Shown piece after piece: positions 24,704 through 33,663 of a stretch of 64,000 nt of DNA. The first letter of the stretch is position 1, and each line of letters opens with the position of its first letter. Position numbers and translations under genes: made by a program. The DNA is from Actinoallomurus oryzae (GTDB taxonomy: Bacteria; Actinomycetota; Actinomycetes; Streptosporangiales; Streptosporangiaceae): NCBI RefSeq assembly GCF_039541955.1, contig NZ_BAABHF010000078.1, forward strand, positions 5,418-69,417. Direction: 5' to 3'. Below the pieces are notes generated by a model. It had not been told where the DNA came from. It saw only the letters and a program-made list of their open reading frames with translations, and made no database searches.

Positions 24704-25315
24704 ATGCCATCACCGGAGCATGACCCGCTTGCGCACACCGTGCGGGGCGTCGATCACGCGGCGTTTCCCACCTTCGATCCGCGGGCCACCATCACCTTCT
24801 ACCGGGATATCCTCGGCTTCCCGGTCGTCCACGCGACATGCGCGCTCGGGTGGGGGCCCGGCGACCACCCGGACTTCATCCACTTCTTCTTCGACATCGG
24901 CAGCGGCGATCGGCTGGCGTTCTTCTACTACTTCGGAGTCGAGCCCTACCGGGACACCGGGATCCCCGATCTGCTCCGCCGTGCCCGGCACCTCGCGATC
25001 CACGTCGACACCGAGGAGGATCTGCTGGAATACCGGCGCCGGCTGGACGCGAGCGACTGGCCGTGCGAGTCGCAGGTGCGGCACGAGACAGTCGAGTCGA
25101 TCTACGTCACCGACCCCAACGGGTACCTGATCGAGATCACCCGTCCGCTGCGGGCGATCACCACCGAGGACGACATCGACGCCAACCTGAGCGTCGACGC
25201 GCTCATGGACGTGACGGCGGAGCCCGATCCCTCCCTGGAGAAGTTCTTCGCGCGGAAGGCGAAGCTGATCTCGGAGCGCTACGCGGGCGAGCCGGACTTG
25301 GTGACGTTCGCATGA
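24704..25315 (+). CDS. VOC-family (extradiol-dioxygenase-like) protein
   Basis: A 203-residue vicinal-oxygen-chelate protein. The first metal ligand is H18 in RGVDHAAF, the second is the His in ARHLAIHVD, and the third is the Glu of YLIEITRP. These are the three positions that bind Fe(II) or Mn(II) in extradiol dioxygenases and glyoxalases. GAGGAG lies 7 nt before the ATG. It is the first gene of the operon, and its stop overlaps the next start (ATGA). In this setting it may cleave or isomerise a dihydroxylated ring; a glyoxalase-like or hydratase function cannot be excluded. Confidence 0.8.
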   Translation: MPSPEHDPLAHTVRGVDHAAFPTFDPRATITFYRDILGFPVVHATCALGWGPGDHPDFIHFFFDIGSGDRLAFFYYFGVEPYRDTGIPDLLRRARHLAIHVDTEEDLLEYRRRLDASDWPCESQVRHETVESIYVTDPNGYLIEITRPLRAITTEDDIDANLSVDALMDVTAEPDPSLEKFFARKAKLISERYAGEPDLVTFA

Positions 25316-25569
25316 CCACGCTGTTCGTCCTCGACGTCGGCGACTTCCGCCCGCTGGCCGAAGTCGCCGGCAAGGATCCCGACGTGACCGTCCGGCGGCG
25401 CGGCCCCTACCTCGAGGTCGCCACGCCCGGCTCGATCCGCATCGAGCGCAACGCCACGGGTTGCCGCAACGCCGTCTGGTACAGCGCGGTCGCCGCGGTC
25501 GAGGACGGCCGGGTGAGCCGCTGGGACAAGTCGGAACTGGTGGTCCAGCCCACAGGAGCGAAGGGATGA
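25312..25569 (+). CDS. 85-residue unknown protein in catabolic operon
   Basis: A small soluble protein with no family I recognise. It begins LFVLDVGDFRPLAEVAG and has the middle block VRRRGPYLEVATPGSIRIERN. It overlaps the VOC gene by ATGA and its own stop overlaps the next start, so it is translated with its neighbours. The codon use matches the operon, so it is a real gene. It may be a small subunit or chaperone of a neighbouring enzyme. Confidence 0.65.
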   Translation: MTTLFVLDVGDFRPLAEVAGKDPDVTVRRRGPYLEVATPGSIRIERNATGCRNAVWYSAVAAVEDGRVSRWDKSELVVQPTGAKG

Positions 25570-26828
25570 GCCCGCTGGCGGTGGACCGGCTCGGCGCGGG
25601 CCGGGACGTCCAGCGGGCGGAGACGCCGCCCGGCGTCACGGTGAGCACGCACCAGCTCACCACCTTCGACGGCGCCAAGATCGAGGGAGTGCTGTACTCC
25701 CTCGACGGCGCGGCGACGGCGGTCACCGTCATGCACCCGCGCCAGTCGGTGACGCACCATCCGATGATCCCGCTGCTCCTGCGAAGCGGCGTCTCGGTCT
25801 GGACCCAGGGCTCCCGGTCGCCCAACAACGACCTCGCCCTGGTCCACGAGCAGGCGTTGCTGGACGCGGCGGCGGGCCATGTGTTCCTCCGGGACACCGG
25901 GTTCGACACCGTGCTGACCTTCGGCCACTCCGGCGGCGGAACGCTGTCGGCCTTCTACATCGAGCAGGCGTCCCTGGAGCCGGGTCTGCGGCTGGATGTG
26001 ACACCGGCCGGCCGGCCGATCACGCTGGCGGGCGCGCGGATGCCCGTTCCGGACGGCGCGATCTTTCTGGCGCCGCACCCGGGTCAGGGACAGGTGCTGC
26101 TGCACTGCATCGACCCGTCCGTCGTGGACGAGTCGGACCCCATGTCGGTGGATCCCGCGCTGGACATGTACTCGCCGGGAAACGGATTCGCCGAGCCACC
26201 GGAGCCGAGCCGCTACAGCGCCGACTTCCTCCGCGCGTACCGTACGGCCCAAAGAAACCGGATCGCCCGGATCGACGCCCGCGCCGTCGAACTCGCCGCC
26301 GAGACCTCGAAGGCCCGGGCCCGGTTCGCCCGCACCGGCGACCCCGCCGACCGGCGGACCGGCCTCGCCCCGAGAGTGATCACCACCTACCGCACCGACG
26401 CCGACCCCTGTTACGTGGACCTGTCGATCGATCCGAACGACCGGCCCTACGGCTCGTTGTTCGGCCGCCGCCCGGATCTGATCAACTACGGCCTGGTGGG
26501 TTTCGGCCGGCTGACCACTCCCGACGCGTGGTTGTCGACCTGGTCGGCGAACCACACCAACGCGGATTTCGTGCGGTGCGCGGCCGGAGTGCGGCTGCCA
26601 GCGCTCTACCTGGAGTTCAGCGGCGACCAGGCCGCGCTCCCCAGCGCCAGTGCCCGGATGTTCGAGGCCCTGGCCGGTGAAGACAAGACCCGCCATGTCG
26701 TCCGGGGCCAGCACTTCGGCCAGCCCATCGTGGAGGGCGAGCCCACCGGATACGCCGCCGCCGCCGTCCACATCGACCGCTGGCTGAACGGCCGGTTCGC
26801 CACGGCATCACCAAGGAGGACAAGGTGA
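25566..26828 (+). CDS. Alpha/beta hydrolase
   Basis: A 420-residue hydrolase. The nucleophile elbow is GHSGGGTLSAF at about residue 120; the acid is probably in EFSGDQAAL and the His in RGQHFGQP near residue 395. It has a long lid-like middle region with arginine-rich helices (RTAQRNRIARID). No signal peptide is seen, so it is cytoplasmic. The start overlaps the upstream stop (ATGA), and its stop overlaps the next GTG. In a ring-cleavage operon it could hydrolyse a C-C bond or release an ester; a CoA thioester is another option. Confidence 0.8.
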   Translation: MSPLAVDRLGAGRDVQRAETPPGVTVSTHQLTTFDGAKIEGVLYSLDGAATAVTVMHPRQSVTHHPMIPLLLRSGVSVWTQGSRSPNNDLALVHEQALLDAAAGHVFLRDTGFDTVLTFGHSGGGTLSAFYIEQASLEPGLRLDVTPAGRPITLAGARMPVPDGAIFLAPHPGQGQVLLHCIDPSVVDESDPMSVDPALDMYSPGNGFAEPPEPSRYSADFLRAYRTAQRNRIARIDARAVELAAETSKARARFARTGDPADRRTGLAPRVITTYRTDADPCYVDLSIDPNDRPYGSLFGRRPDLINYGLVGFGRLTTPDAWLSTWSANHTNADFVRCAAGVRLPALYLEFSGDQAALPSASARMFEALAGEDKTRHVVRGQHFGQPIVEGEPTGYAAAAVHIDRWLNGRFATASPRRTR

Positions 26829-27406
26829 CGGAAGCGCGCTCCATCGGAGTCGTCTACGACAGTGGCTACGGCCATACCGCCGCGCAGGCCAGAGCGGTGG
26901 GGGAAGGCGCCGCCTCGGTCCCGGACACCGACGTCGCGCTGTACTTCGCCGAGGAGGTCGCCACCGATCCCCGTCAGCTCGACCACTGCGACGCGCTGAT
27001 CTTCGGCACCCCGACCTACATGGGCAGTGGTTCGGCGGTGTTCAAGTCGTTCATGGAGGCCAGCGCGAAGATCTGGCTGGCCCAGGAGTGGAAGGGCAAG
27101 CTCGCCGCGGGGTTCACCAACTCCAGCGGTCACTCCGGGGACAAGCTCAGCACCCTCACCCAGCTCTGGCTCTTCGCCATGCAGCACGGGATGGTCTGGG
27201 TCGGACTCGGCCTGCTGGACGGCAACGGACGCAGCACGGGGTCCGACTCCGAACTGAACCGGCTCGGCTCCTACGCCGGGGCCATGGCGCAGTCGAACTC
27301 CGACCAGGGTCTGGAAGGCATGCAGGACAGCGACCTGCGAACGGCGTCGGCACTGGGCGAGCGCGTCGCGCACCACGTCGTGTCGTGGCGGGGAGGTGGA
27401 CGGTGA
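26825..27406 (+). CDS. Flavodoxin-fold NAD(P)H:FMN/quinone reductase (WrbA-like)
   Basis: A 193-residue flavoprotein. YDSGYGHTAAQARAVGEGA is the FMN-phosphate loop of the WrbA/flavodoxin type, followed by IFGTPTYMGSGSAVFKSFME and AAGFTNSSGHSGDK. It shares GTGA overlaps on both sides. It may supply reduced flavin to the flavin monooxygenase next door or reduce a quinone intermediate. Confidence 0.82.
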   Translation: MTEARSIGVVYDSGYGHTAAQARAVGEGAASVPDTDVALYFAEEVATDPRQLDHCDALIFGTPTYMGSGSAVFKSFMEASAKIWLAQEWKGKLAAGFTNSSGHSGDKLSTLTQLWLFAMQHGMVWVGLGLLDGNGRSTGSDSELNRLGSYAGAMAQSNSDQGLEGMQDSDLRTASALGERVAHHVVSWRGGGR

Positions 27407-28545
27407 CATCCGGAAAACCCATGAGGATTCTGGTGGTCGGCGCCGGCCCCGCGGGACTCTTCTTCTCGATCATCGCCAAACGAGCGATCCCCACGGCCAC
27501 GATCCACGTCAGGGAGCGAAACCCGCACGGCGTGACGTACGGCTGGGGCGTGGCGTTCAGCGAGAGCGCAGCCGACGCGCTCCGGCCCGCCGCACCTGAT
27601 GTGATCGACGCACTCACGACCGAGACCCGCCACGATCGGATGGTCCTCAGCCTGGATGGTGTCGGCGTGCCGGTCAAGGTCGGCCGCAGCCACCTCAACG
27701 CCCGCTGGTCGCTCCTGGCCATACTGGAGAAGTTCGCCCTCGAGGCCGGGGTGAGCATCGAGCATGACCGCGACGCCGCAGTGACCGAGAGCGACATGGC
27801 GGCCTGGGATCTCGTGATCGGTGCCGACGGCGTCAACAGCCGGACCCGCGAGCGCTTCGCCGAGCACTTCCTGCCGAGCGTCGAACTCGGCACCAACTGG
27901 CTGGCCTGGTACGGCACTCCGAAGCCCTACCCGCCGTCGATCATCCTCCAGAACAGCGAGTACGGAATCCTCATGGTCCATGCCTCTCGGTTCTCGGCCG
28001 AGATGAGCAACTTCACCGTCGAGGTCGGCCAGGAGACGTTCGACCGGCTCGGGTTCGCCGGCATGACCGAGGACGAGTCGCGCGAGTTGTGCGAACGGCT
28101 CTTCGCCGAGGCGCTGGACGGCGCGCCGCTGCGCAGTGACCACTCGCCGTGGTTCCAGACCAAGTTCATCAGCTGCGCGCGATGGACCCACCGCAACCTC
28201 GTGCTGATCGGGGACGCCCTGCACACCGTCCACCCGTCGATCGGATCCGGCACCCGGTTCGCGATGCGTGACGCCGTCTACCTGACGCAGGCGCTGGACG
28301 GAGCGGCGTGGGACGTCGAGGTGGGGCTGAGGGAGTTCGAGCGGGTGCGCAAGCCCGTCGCCGACGCCTTCCAGACCGCCGCGAAGCGCAGCATCGCCTG
28401 GTACGAGGGGCTCCCGTCCCGCACCATCACCCATCCGACGAAGTTCGCGCTCGAGTACCTGATGCGCACGGGACGCGTCTCCTACCGGGACTTCCGGCGG
28501 GAGAACCGCGAGGTCGTCCTCGGCTACGAGCGCGACCTGTGCTGA
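27403..28545 (+). CDS. FAD-dependent aryl-CoA monooxygenase-like protein
   Basis: A 380-residue group A flavin hydroxylase. The FAD motif is VVGAGPAGLFFSI near the N-terminus. GADGVNSRTRE carries the DG motif, and GDALHTVHPSIGSGTRFAM is the GD motif. The SIGSGT wording is the form found in salicylyl-CoA 5-hydroxylase and anthraniloyl-CoA monooxygenase, rather than in simple phenol hydroxylases. GTG at 27403 overlaps the upstream stop. With the adenylating enzyme downstream, the likely reaction is hydroxylation of an aryl-CoA or aryl acid. The exact substrate is open. Confidence 0.85.
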   Translation: MTSGKPMRILVVGAGPAGLFFSIIAKRAIPTATIHVRERNPHGVTYGWGVAFSESAADALRPAAPDVIDALTTETRHDRMVLSLDGVGVPVKVGRSHLNARWSLLAILEKFALEAGVSIEHDRDAAVTESDMAAWDLVIGADGVNSRTRERFAEHFLPSVELGTNWLAWYGTPKPYPPSIILQNSEYGILMVHASRFSAEMSNFTVEVGQETFDRLGFAGMTEDESRELCERLFAEALDGAPLRSDHSPWFQTKFISCARWTHRNLVLIGDALHTVHPSIGSGTRFAMRDAVYLTQALDGAAWDVEVGLREFERVRKPVADAFQTAAKRSIAWYEGLPSRTITHPTKFALEYLMRTGRVSYRDFRRENREVVLGYERDLC

Positions 28546-28577
28546 CCACGCCCGGCACCGCAGAGGAGAAAGACGCG

Positions 28578-30248
28578 ATGACGCTCGCACCCGACATCTC
28601 CGGCAAGCTCGTCCTCTATCCGGCCGAGGATGAGGCCCGCTACGTCCGCGAAGGACTGTGGGAGTCGCCCACCATCGCCGAGCACCTGCACATCACGGCG
28701 CAGGAACACGGCGACCGGGATGCCCTGATCTGCGGTGATGTCCGCTTGACCTTCGCGGAGCTGGACCGCATCTCCGACCGACGCGCCGCGGGCCTTCATC
28801 GGCTTGGGCTGGAGCCCGGCGGTGCGGTTCTGCTGCAGGTGCACAACACCGCCAACACCGTGATCGCCTGGTACGCGCTGCTCAAGGCGGGTCTCGTACC
28901 CGTGTGCACGCTGCCGTTGCACCGCGGGCACGAAATCGGGGAGATCGCGCGCCAGACCCGCCCGGTCGCGCACCTGGTCGCCGCCCGCGACCCTCGCTTC
29001 GACCTCGTCGGATTCGCCTTCGAACAGGCCGAGGCGGCCGGTGTGGAGCGCACGATCCTGGTCTCCGACGGCCCGGCCGGCGACCCCCGAGCCGTCGAGA
29101 TGGACGGACTCGGCGAGGACCTCGACGACGCCGAGGCCCGCGGGATCGTCGAGGCCGTCCAGGCCGGACTCGGCATGCAGTCGCTCGCGGTGTTCCAGCT
29201 CTCCGGCGGCACCACCGGTGTCCCCAAGGTGATTCCCTGCCTGCAGGCCCCCTACTGGCACTACGGTGCGAGCCTCGCCCGCGCGATGGGATGGGGGCCT
29301 GGGGACCGCGTCGCGTTCATGATGCCGATCGTGCACAACGCGGGCGTCATCATCGGTCTGCAGGGCCCGCACAGCGTGGGGGCGACCCTCGTGCTCGGAG
29401 TGCCCGACGCGTCAGCCGCACTCGACCTCGTCGTCCGGAACGAGGCGACGGATGTCCTGCTCGGTCCGTTCGCCTTCGAACTGGCCCTGGATCCGCGTCT
29501 GGCCGATGCCACCGCGCTGCGGCGGGTGCTGTTCAGCGGCAAGAAGGTGCCCAGCCGGTACATGGCGGTGCTGGACGCGCGCGGCATCTGGGGCGGGCAG
29601 ATCTTCGGGATGAGCGAGGGGCTGTGCCTCACCACCCCGCTCGACTTCCCGCTCGACGCCCGCACGGCGAGCGTCGGGATACCGATCTCTCCCGCGGACG
29701 AAGTCCGGCTGTACGAACCCGGGACCGAAACGGAGGTGGCGCCCGGCGAGGTGGGCGAGTTCTGCGCCCGAGGCCCTTACACCCTGCACGGCTACTGGGA
29801 CGCGGCCGAGCACAACCGGCGAGCCTTCACCGCGGACGGCTTCTACCGCAGCGGTGACCTCATGGCGGAGCGAACGATCGCCGGCGTCCGCTGCTACACC
29901 GTCGAGGGCCGCATCAAAAACATGATCAGTCGCGGTGGCGAGAAGATCAACACCGAGGAGGTCGAACTCCTCCTCTGCTCCCACGACGCGATCGCCGAGG
30001 CCGCCCTGGTGGCGATGCCCGACGCCCGGCTGGGCGAACGGGCCTGCGCCTTCGTCGTGAGCCGTGACGGATCGGCGATCGATCTCACCGAAATCCGCGC
30101 CCACTTCGACCGCCTCCAGGTCGCGAAGTACAAGTGGCCGGAGCGCCTGGTCGTGCTCCCGGAGATGCCGCGGGTCAGCCAGGTCGGAAAGATCGACCGC
30201 CGCCGTCTGCGGGAGATCGCCGAGACACTCGGGGCCGAGCCGAGATAG
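28578..30248 (+). CDS. Aryl-acid adenylating enzyme (DhbE/salicylyl-AMP ligase-like)
   Basis: A 556-residue class I adenylate-forming enzyme. A3 reads QLSGGTTGVPKVIP, the GG-T form seen in 2,3-dihydroxybenzoate and salicylate ligases; FGMSEGL is A5, YRSGDLM is A7, RGGEKINTEEVE is A8 and VGKIDRRRLRE contains the catalytic lysine. These variants point to an aromatic acid as substrate. AGAGGAG precedes the ATG. It could form aryl-AMP for a separate CoA step, or aryl-CoA directly. It lies 32 bases after the flavin monooxygenase gene. Confidence 0.85.
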   Translation: MTLAPDISGKLVLYPAEDEARYVREGLWESPTIAEHLHITAQEHGDRDALICGDVRLTFAELDRISDRRAAGLHRLGLEPGGAVLLQVHNTANTVIAWYALLKAGLVPVCTLPLHRGHEIGEIARQTRPVAHLVAARDPRFDLVGFAFEQAEAAGVERTILVSDGPAGDPRAVEMDGLGEDLDDAEARGIVEAVQAGLGMQSLAVFQLSGGTTGVPKVIPCLQAPYWHYGASLARAMGWGPGDRVAFMMPIVHNAGVIIGLQGPHSVGATLVLGVPDASAALDLVVRNEATDVLLGPFAFELALDPRLADATALRRVLFSGKKVPSRYMAVLDARGIWGGQIFGMSEGLCLTTPLDFPLDARTASVGIPISPADEVRLYEPGTETEVAPGEVGEFCARGPYTLHGYWDAAEHNRRAFTADGFYRSGDLMAERTIAGVRCYTVEGRIKNMISRGGEKINTEEVELLLCSHDAIAEAALVAMPDARLGERACAFVVSRDGSAIDLTEIRAHFDRLQVAKYKWPERLVVLPEMPRVSQVGKIDRRRLREIAETLGAEPR

Positions 30249-30409
30249 CACCCACCGGGCGCAGCGGCCGAGTGCCCGGCCGACGACGCTGACGCCCGCC
30301 GCCGATCACCCCGTACGCCTCGCGCACGACGGACCGGCCCGCGCGCAGCGGACAGACCGTCGAGCCGACACACCACACTCGCCGCGTCAGTGCAGAGGAA
30401 GGAGCCGTC

Positions 30410-31591
30410 ATGACAACAGATCCCGCCTTCGATCACCTCGACGGAACCCTGCCCGCCAATGAAGTCCATCGTGCCCGCGCCGAGATGCGGGAAGCATGCC
30501 CGGTCGTACACAGCGACCGGCATGGCGGATTCGACTACCTGACCCGCTACGACAACGTCCGCACGGCGCTGACGGACACCGGGTCGTTCTCCTCGGCCGA
30601 TGGTGTGCACATCCCGCCCAGTGGGCTGCTGCCGCCGATCCCCGCTCTGGAATTCGACGAACCCGAACACTCCGCGTGGCGCAGAGTCCTGAACGGCCCG
30701 CTGACCCCGCGCGCCGTACGAGCGTTCGAACCGGTCATCACCGAGGTCGTCGACCTTCTGATCGACGACTTCGCGACCGCCGGCAAGGCCGACCTGGTGG
30801 ACCGCCTCACGGAGCCGCTACCCGCGATCGTCATCGGGCGAATGATCGGCCTCGACCAGGCCGAGGCGGTGCGCGCCCGCGGTGTCGCGGCGGCGCTGTT
30901 CGCCGCCACGGGTTCCGAGGAGCTCCCGGCGCGGTTCGCGGAGTTCTCCGACCACACCCAGCGCTGGTTGGCCGACCGCCGTGAGAACCCCCGCGACGAC
31001 ATGCTCACCGAGATGGCGAGCGGCGTCGTCGACGGCAAGGAGATCGACGAAGCGGGCGCCACCGGGCTGCTTCTCGCCTACATCGTCGGTGGCCACCACT
31101 CGACGGGCTCGGCCCTCGGCGGTCTCATCCGGCACGTGCTGACCGTGCCCGGCCTGCGAGACGATCTCATCGCCGACCGGCGCGGGCTGCCACGGGTGAT
31201 CGAGGAGAGCCTGCGGCTGACCACACCACTGCAGCTGTTCGCACGCACGCTCCGGTGCCCGGTCCAGGTCGACGGCCACGAGCTCGCCGAGGGCGGCCGA
31301 GTCCTCCTCGACCTCGCGGCCGCCAACCGGGATCCGCGGGAGTTCACCGACCCGGAGGAGTTCGATCCACGCCGGACCCGGAACCGACACGTCAGCTTCG
31401 GAGCCGGACCCCACGTCTGCCAAGGTCAGCACCTCGCCCGAGCCGAACTCCGGATCACCCTCACCCGCCTTCTCGACCGGCTGCCCGACCTGCGCCTCGA
31501 CGGGGAGCCGGTCGAGAGCGGACTGGTCGGCGGATCTCTGATGACCCACTTCGCGCTGCCTGTGGCCTTCACTCCGGAGAACGCCGCATGA
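30410..31591 (+). CDS. Cytochrome P450
   Basis: A soluble bacterial P450 of 393 residues. The I-helix motif is GGHHSTGSA (the usual A/G-G-x-D/E-T is here G-H-H-S-T, lacking the acid). The ExxR is in EESLRL, and the heme loop is FGAGPHVCQGQHLARAE with the thiolate Cys. The odd HS before T may reflect an unusual oxygen-activation network. GGAAGGAG lies upstream. Its stop overlaps the reductase start, so the two make a two-gene pair. Likely use: hydroxylation or O-demethylation of an aromatic substrate. Confidence 0.88.
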   Translation: MTTDPAFDHLDGTLPANEVHRARAEMREACPVVHSDRHGGFDYLTRYDNVRTALTDTGSFSSADGVHIPPSGLLPPIPALEFDEPEHSAWRRVLNGPLTPRAVRAFEPVITEVVDLLIDDFATAGKADLVDRLTEPLPAIVIGRMIGLDQAEAVRARGVAAALFAATGSEELPARFAEFSDHTQRWLADRRENPRDDMLTEMASGVVDGKEIDEAGATGLLLAYIVGGHHSTGSALGGLIRHVLTVPGLRDDLIADRRGLPRVIEESLRLTTPLQLFARTLRCPVQVDGHELAEGGRVLLDLAAANRDPREFTDPEEFDPRRTRNRHVSFGAGPHVCQGQHLARAELRITLTRLLDRLPDLRLDGEPVESGLVGGSLMTHFALPVAFTPENAA

Positions 31592-32538
31592 ACGGTCCCC
31601 GCGAGCTCCGGCTCACCGTCGGCAGGCGAACGACCGTCGCGCTCGGCGTGGTGGAGTTCGAGCTGCGTCCGGTCGACGGCGGCGAACTGCCGTCCTGGTG
31701 TCCGGGTGCTCACATCGACGTCGTGACCGAACCCGGAATCGTCCGCCAGTACTCGCTGTGCGGTGACCCTGACGATCGCACCGTTTACCGGATCGCCGTT
31801 CTGCGACAGGCCGACGGCCGGGGCGGATCGGCATGGCTGCACGATCGGCTCCACGAGGGCGACCGGATCCTCGCCGGCAGCCCACGCAACCACTTCCCGC
31901 TGGAAACGGGCCCCGGCTACGTGTTCCTGGCGGGCGGGATCGGGATCACGCCACTGCTGGCCATGGTTCGCCGGGTGGCCGCGGACGGCGCGGACTGGAC
32001 GCTGCACTACGGCGGCCGGACTCGAGCGTCCATGGCCTACGTCGACGACCTTCAGGCCATCGACGCGAGCCGAGTGCGCCTGTTCCCCTTCGACGAGTGC
32101 GGCCTGATCGATCTCGACTCCGCGCTCGGCGACGTGGACCGGGAGGCGTACGTCTACTGTTGCGGTCCCGAGCCGCTGATCGACGCGATCGAGGCGGTGT
32201 GCGCACGTCGCGGCATGCGACCGCGAACGGAACGTTTCTCGCCGAAGGACGTCGATTCCTCGTTGACGGATTCCCCGTTCACGGTGCGAATCGCCTCGAC
32301 CGGCGCCGATCTGACGGTGCCCGCGGACCGTTCCATCGTCGACGTGCTGATCGAGGCAGGCGTCGACGTGCTCACCTCGTGTGAGGAAGGCACCTGCGGC
32401 ACCTGCGAGACGGGCGTCCTCGACGGCCGCCCGGACCACCGTGACTCTGTGCTGACCGAGGAAGAGCAGGCCGCGGGGGACCGGATCCTGCCCTGCGTCT
32501 CACGGTCCCGCACACCTCAGCTCGTACTCGACCTCTGA
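31588..32538 (+). CDS. PDR/VanB-type ferredoxin-reductase, P450 partner
   Basis: A 316-residue three-domain electron-transfer protein. FMN binding is marked by RQYSLCGDP, NAD binding by LAGGIGITPLLAM, and the C-terminal plant-type 2Fe-2S by SCEEGTCGTCETG with the fourth Cys in RILPCVS. This is the phthalate-dioxygenase-reductase/VanB layout. ATG at 31588 overlaps the P450 stop (ATGA), so it very likely delivers electrons from NADH to that P450. It closes the operon. Confidence 0.9.
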   Translation: MNGPRELRLTVGRRTTVALGVVEFELRPVDGGELPSWCPGAHIDVVTEPGIVRQYSLCGDPDDRTVYRIAVLRQADGRGGSAWLHDRLHEGDRILAGSPRNHFPLETGPGYVFLAGGIGITPLLAMVRRVAADGADWTLHYGGRTRASMAYVDDLQAIDASRVRLFPFDECGLIDLDSALGDVDREAYVYCCGPEPLIDAIEAVCARRGMRPRTERFSPKDVDSSLTDSPFTVRIASTGADLTVPADRSIVDVLIEAGVDVLTSCEEGTCGTCETGVLDGRPDHRDSVLTEEEQAAGDRILPCVSRSRTPQLVLDL

Positions 32539-32586
32539 CCCGCTAGCCGTTGCGGACAGACGACCGCCGGGGCATATAGTCGGTTC

Positions 32587-32596
32587 CTAATATTAG
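32587..32596. promoter_or_regulatory. 10-bp palindrome upstream of orphan glycosidase-like gene
   Basis: CTAATATTAG is a perfect A/T-rich palindrome 24-33 bases before the next ATG, in otherwise very G/C-rich DNA. It could be an operator or part of a promoter. Confidence 0.3.
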
Positions 32597-32619
32597 AGAT
32601 CGACTTCAGGAGACCGATC

Positions 32620-33597
32620 ATGACGGCATCCGCCGGCCTGCTCTTCGGCATCTACCCCGGAGGTGCCACCGGGGACGACACCGGAGGGCTGGCCCGGGGC
32701 CCGGCGGACGACCCGGAGCGGATCAGGGCCGCCATCGGGAAGCTGCGGCCGGGCGGCCGGCCCTTCCTGGTCCGCGGTTATGTCTCCTTCGTCGATTCCG
32801 ACGACACGCGGGAGATCACCGAGGCTCCGGACGGCGTGGAACGGTACGCCGGAGACGGACGCGTCCTCGACCTCGTCGCGCAGTACCAGTCCCACCGGGG
32901 GGACGTCGCCGGGTACACCGGTTTCATCCGACGGCTGGTCCGCGACCACGGGCGCAGCACCGCGACACTCCAGATCACCGAAGAGCCGAACGTCGCCGGC
33001 AATCCGACGCTGGACGGGTACTACCCGAAGGTCCGGGACGCCCTCGTCGAAGGGGTGCTCGCCGCCGACGACGAGGCCCGGCGGCAGGGCTTCGACCACC
33101 TCCGGATCGGGTTCAACACGACCCCGCTGTTCGGCCCGGGCGAAGGCTTCATCACCGCGCTCACCGAGCGCGGCGGCAAGGAGTTCACGGCCGCCCTCGG
33201 CTACGTCGGCCTCGACTTCTTCCCGGACGTCTTCCGGCCCGTGCCGCCGAAGGGGCTCCACGACGCGGTCACCGGCCTGCTCCGCCTGCACCGGACCGAA
33301 CGCCTCACGCCCGCCGGCATCGATCCCGCCGTCCCGCTGCACATCACCGAGAACGGCTGGCCCACCTTCGGCGACCGGACACCCGAACGGCAGGCGGAGG
33401 TCCTGGAGGCGACCGTCACGGCGATCGCCGGTTGCCGGAGCGAACTCGCCATCGGCGCCTACACGCACTTCGCCCTGCGCGACGCCGACAGCGATGCGCC
33501 CGGCCTGTTCCACCACTTCGGCCTGCTGACCGACGACTACCGGCCGAAGCCCGCCTTCACGACGTACCAGGCGCTCATCGAACGGTTCGGCCGGTAA
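32620..33597 (+). CDS. TIM-barrel glycosidase-like protein, unnamed family
   Basis: A 325-residue protein with no signal peptide. The arrangement ITEEPN (residues ~118-123) and HITENGWPTFGD (residues ~243-254) copies the acid/base and nucleophile glutamates of clan GH-A glycosidases (the second like ITENG of GH1). HFALRDADSD near the C-terminus matches the trailing barrel strand. A CAGGAG site precedes the ATG. It may be a cytoplasmic glycoside hydrolase or an inactive relative; I cannot name a GH family. It stands as a single gene. Confidence 0.6.
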   Translation: MTASAGLLFGIYPGGATGDDTGGLARGPADDPERIRAAIGKLRPGGRPFLVRGYVSFVDSDDTREITEAPDGVERYAGDGRVLDLVAQYQSHRGDVAGYTGFIRRLVRDHGRSTATLQITEEPNVAGNPTLDGYYPKVRDALVEGVLAADDEARRQGFDHLRIGFNTTPLFGPGEGFITALTERGGKEFTAALGYVGLDFFPDVFRPVPPKGLHDAVTGLLRLHRTERLTPAGIDPAVPLHITENGWPTFGDRTPERQAEVLEATVTAIAGCRSELAIGAYTHFALRDADSDAPGLFHHFGLLTDDYRPKPAFTTYQALIERFGR

Positions 33598-33663
33598 GCC
33601 GGGCCGTTGACCGCCGAGGGGCGCGCGTACGCCGGTGAAGCCGCCGCCGGCGCCCGATCCGGA

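Noticed and set aside
26606..28590. Minus-strand open frames opposite the flavin reductase and monooxygenase
   Set aside because: They are anti-sense frames caused by high GC; the plus-strand proteins have complete catalytic motifs.
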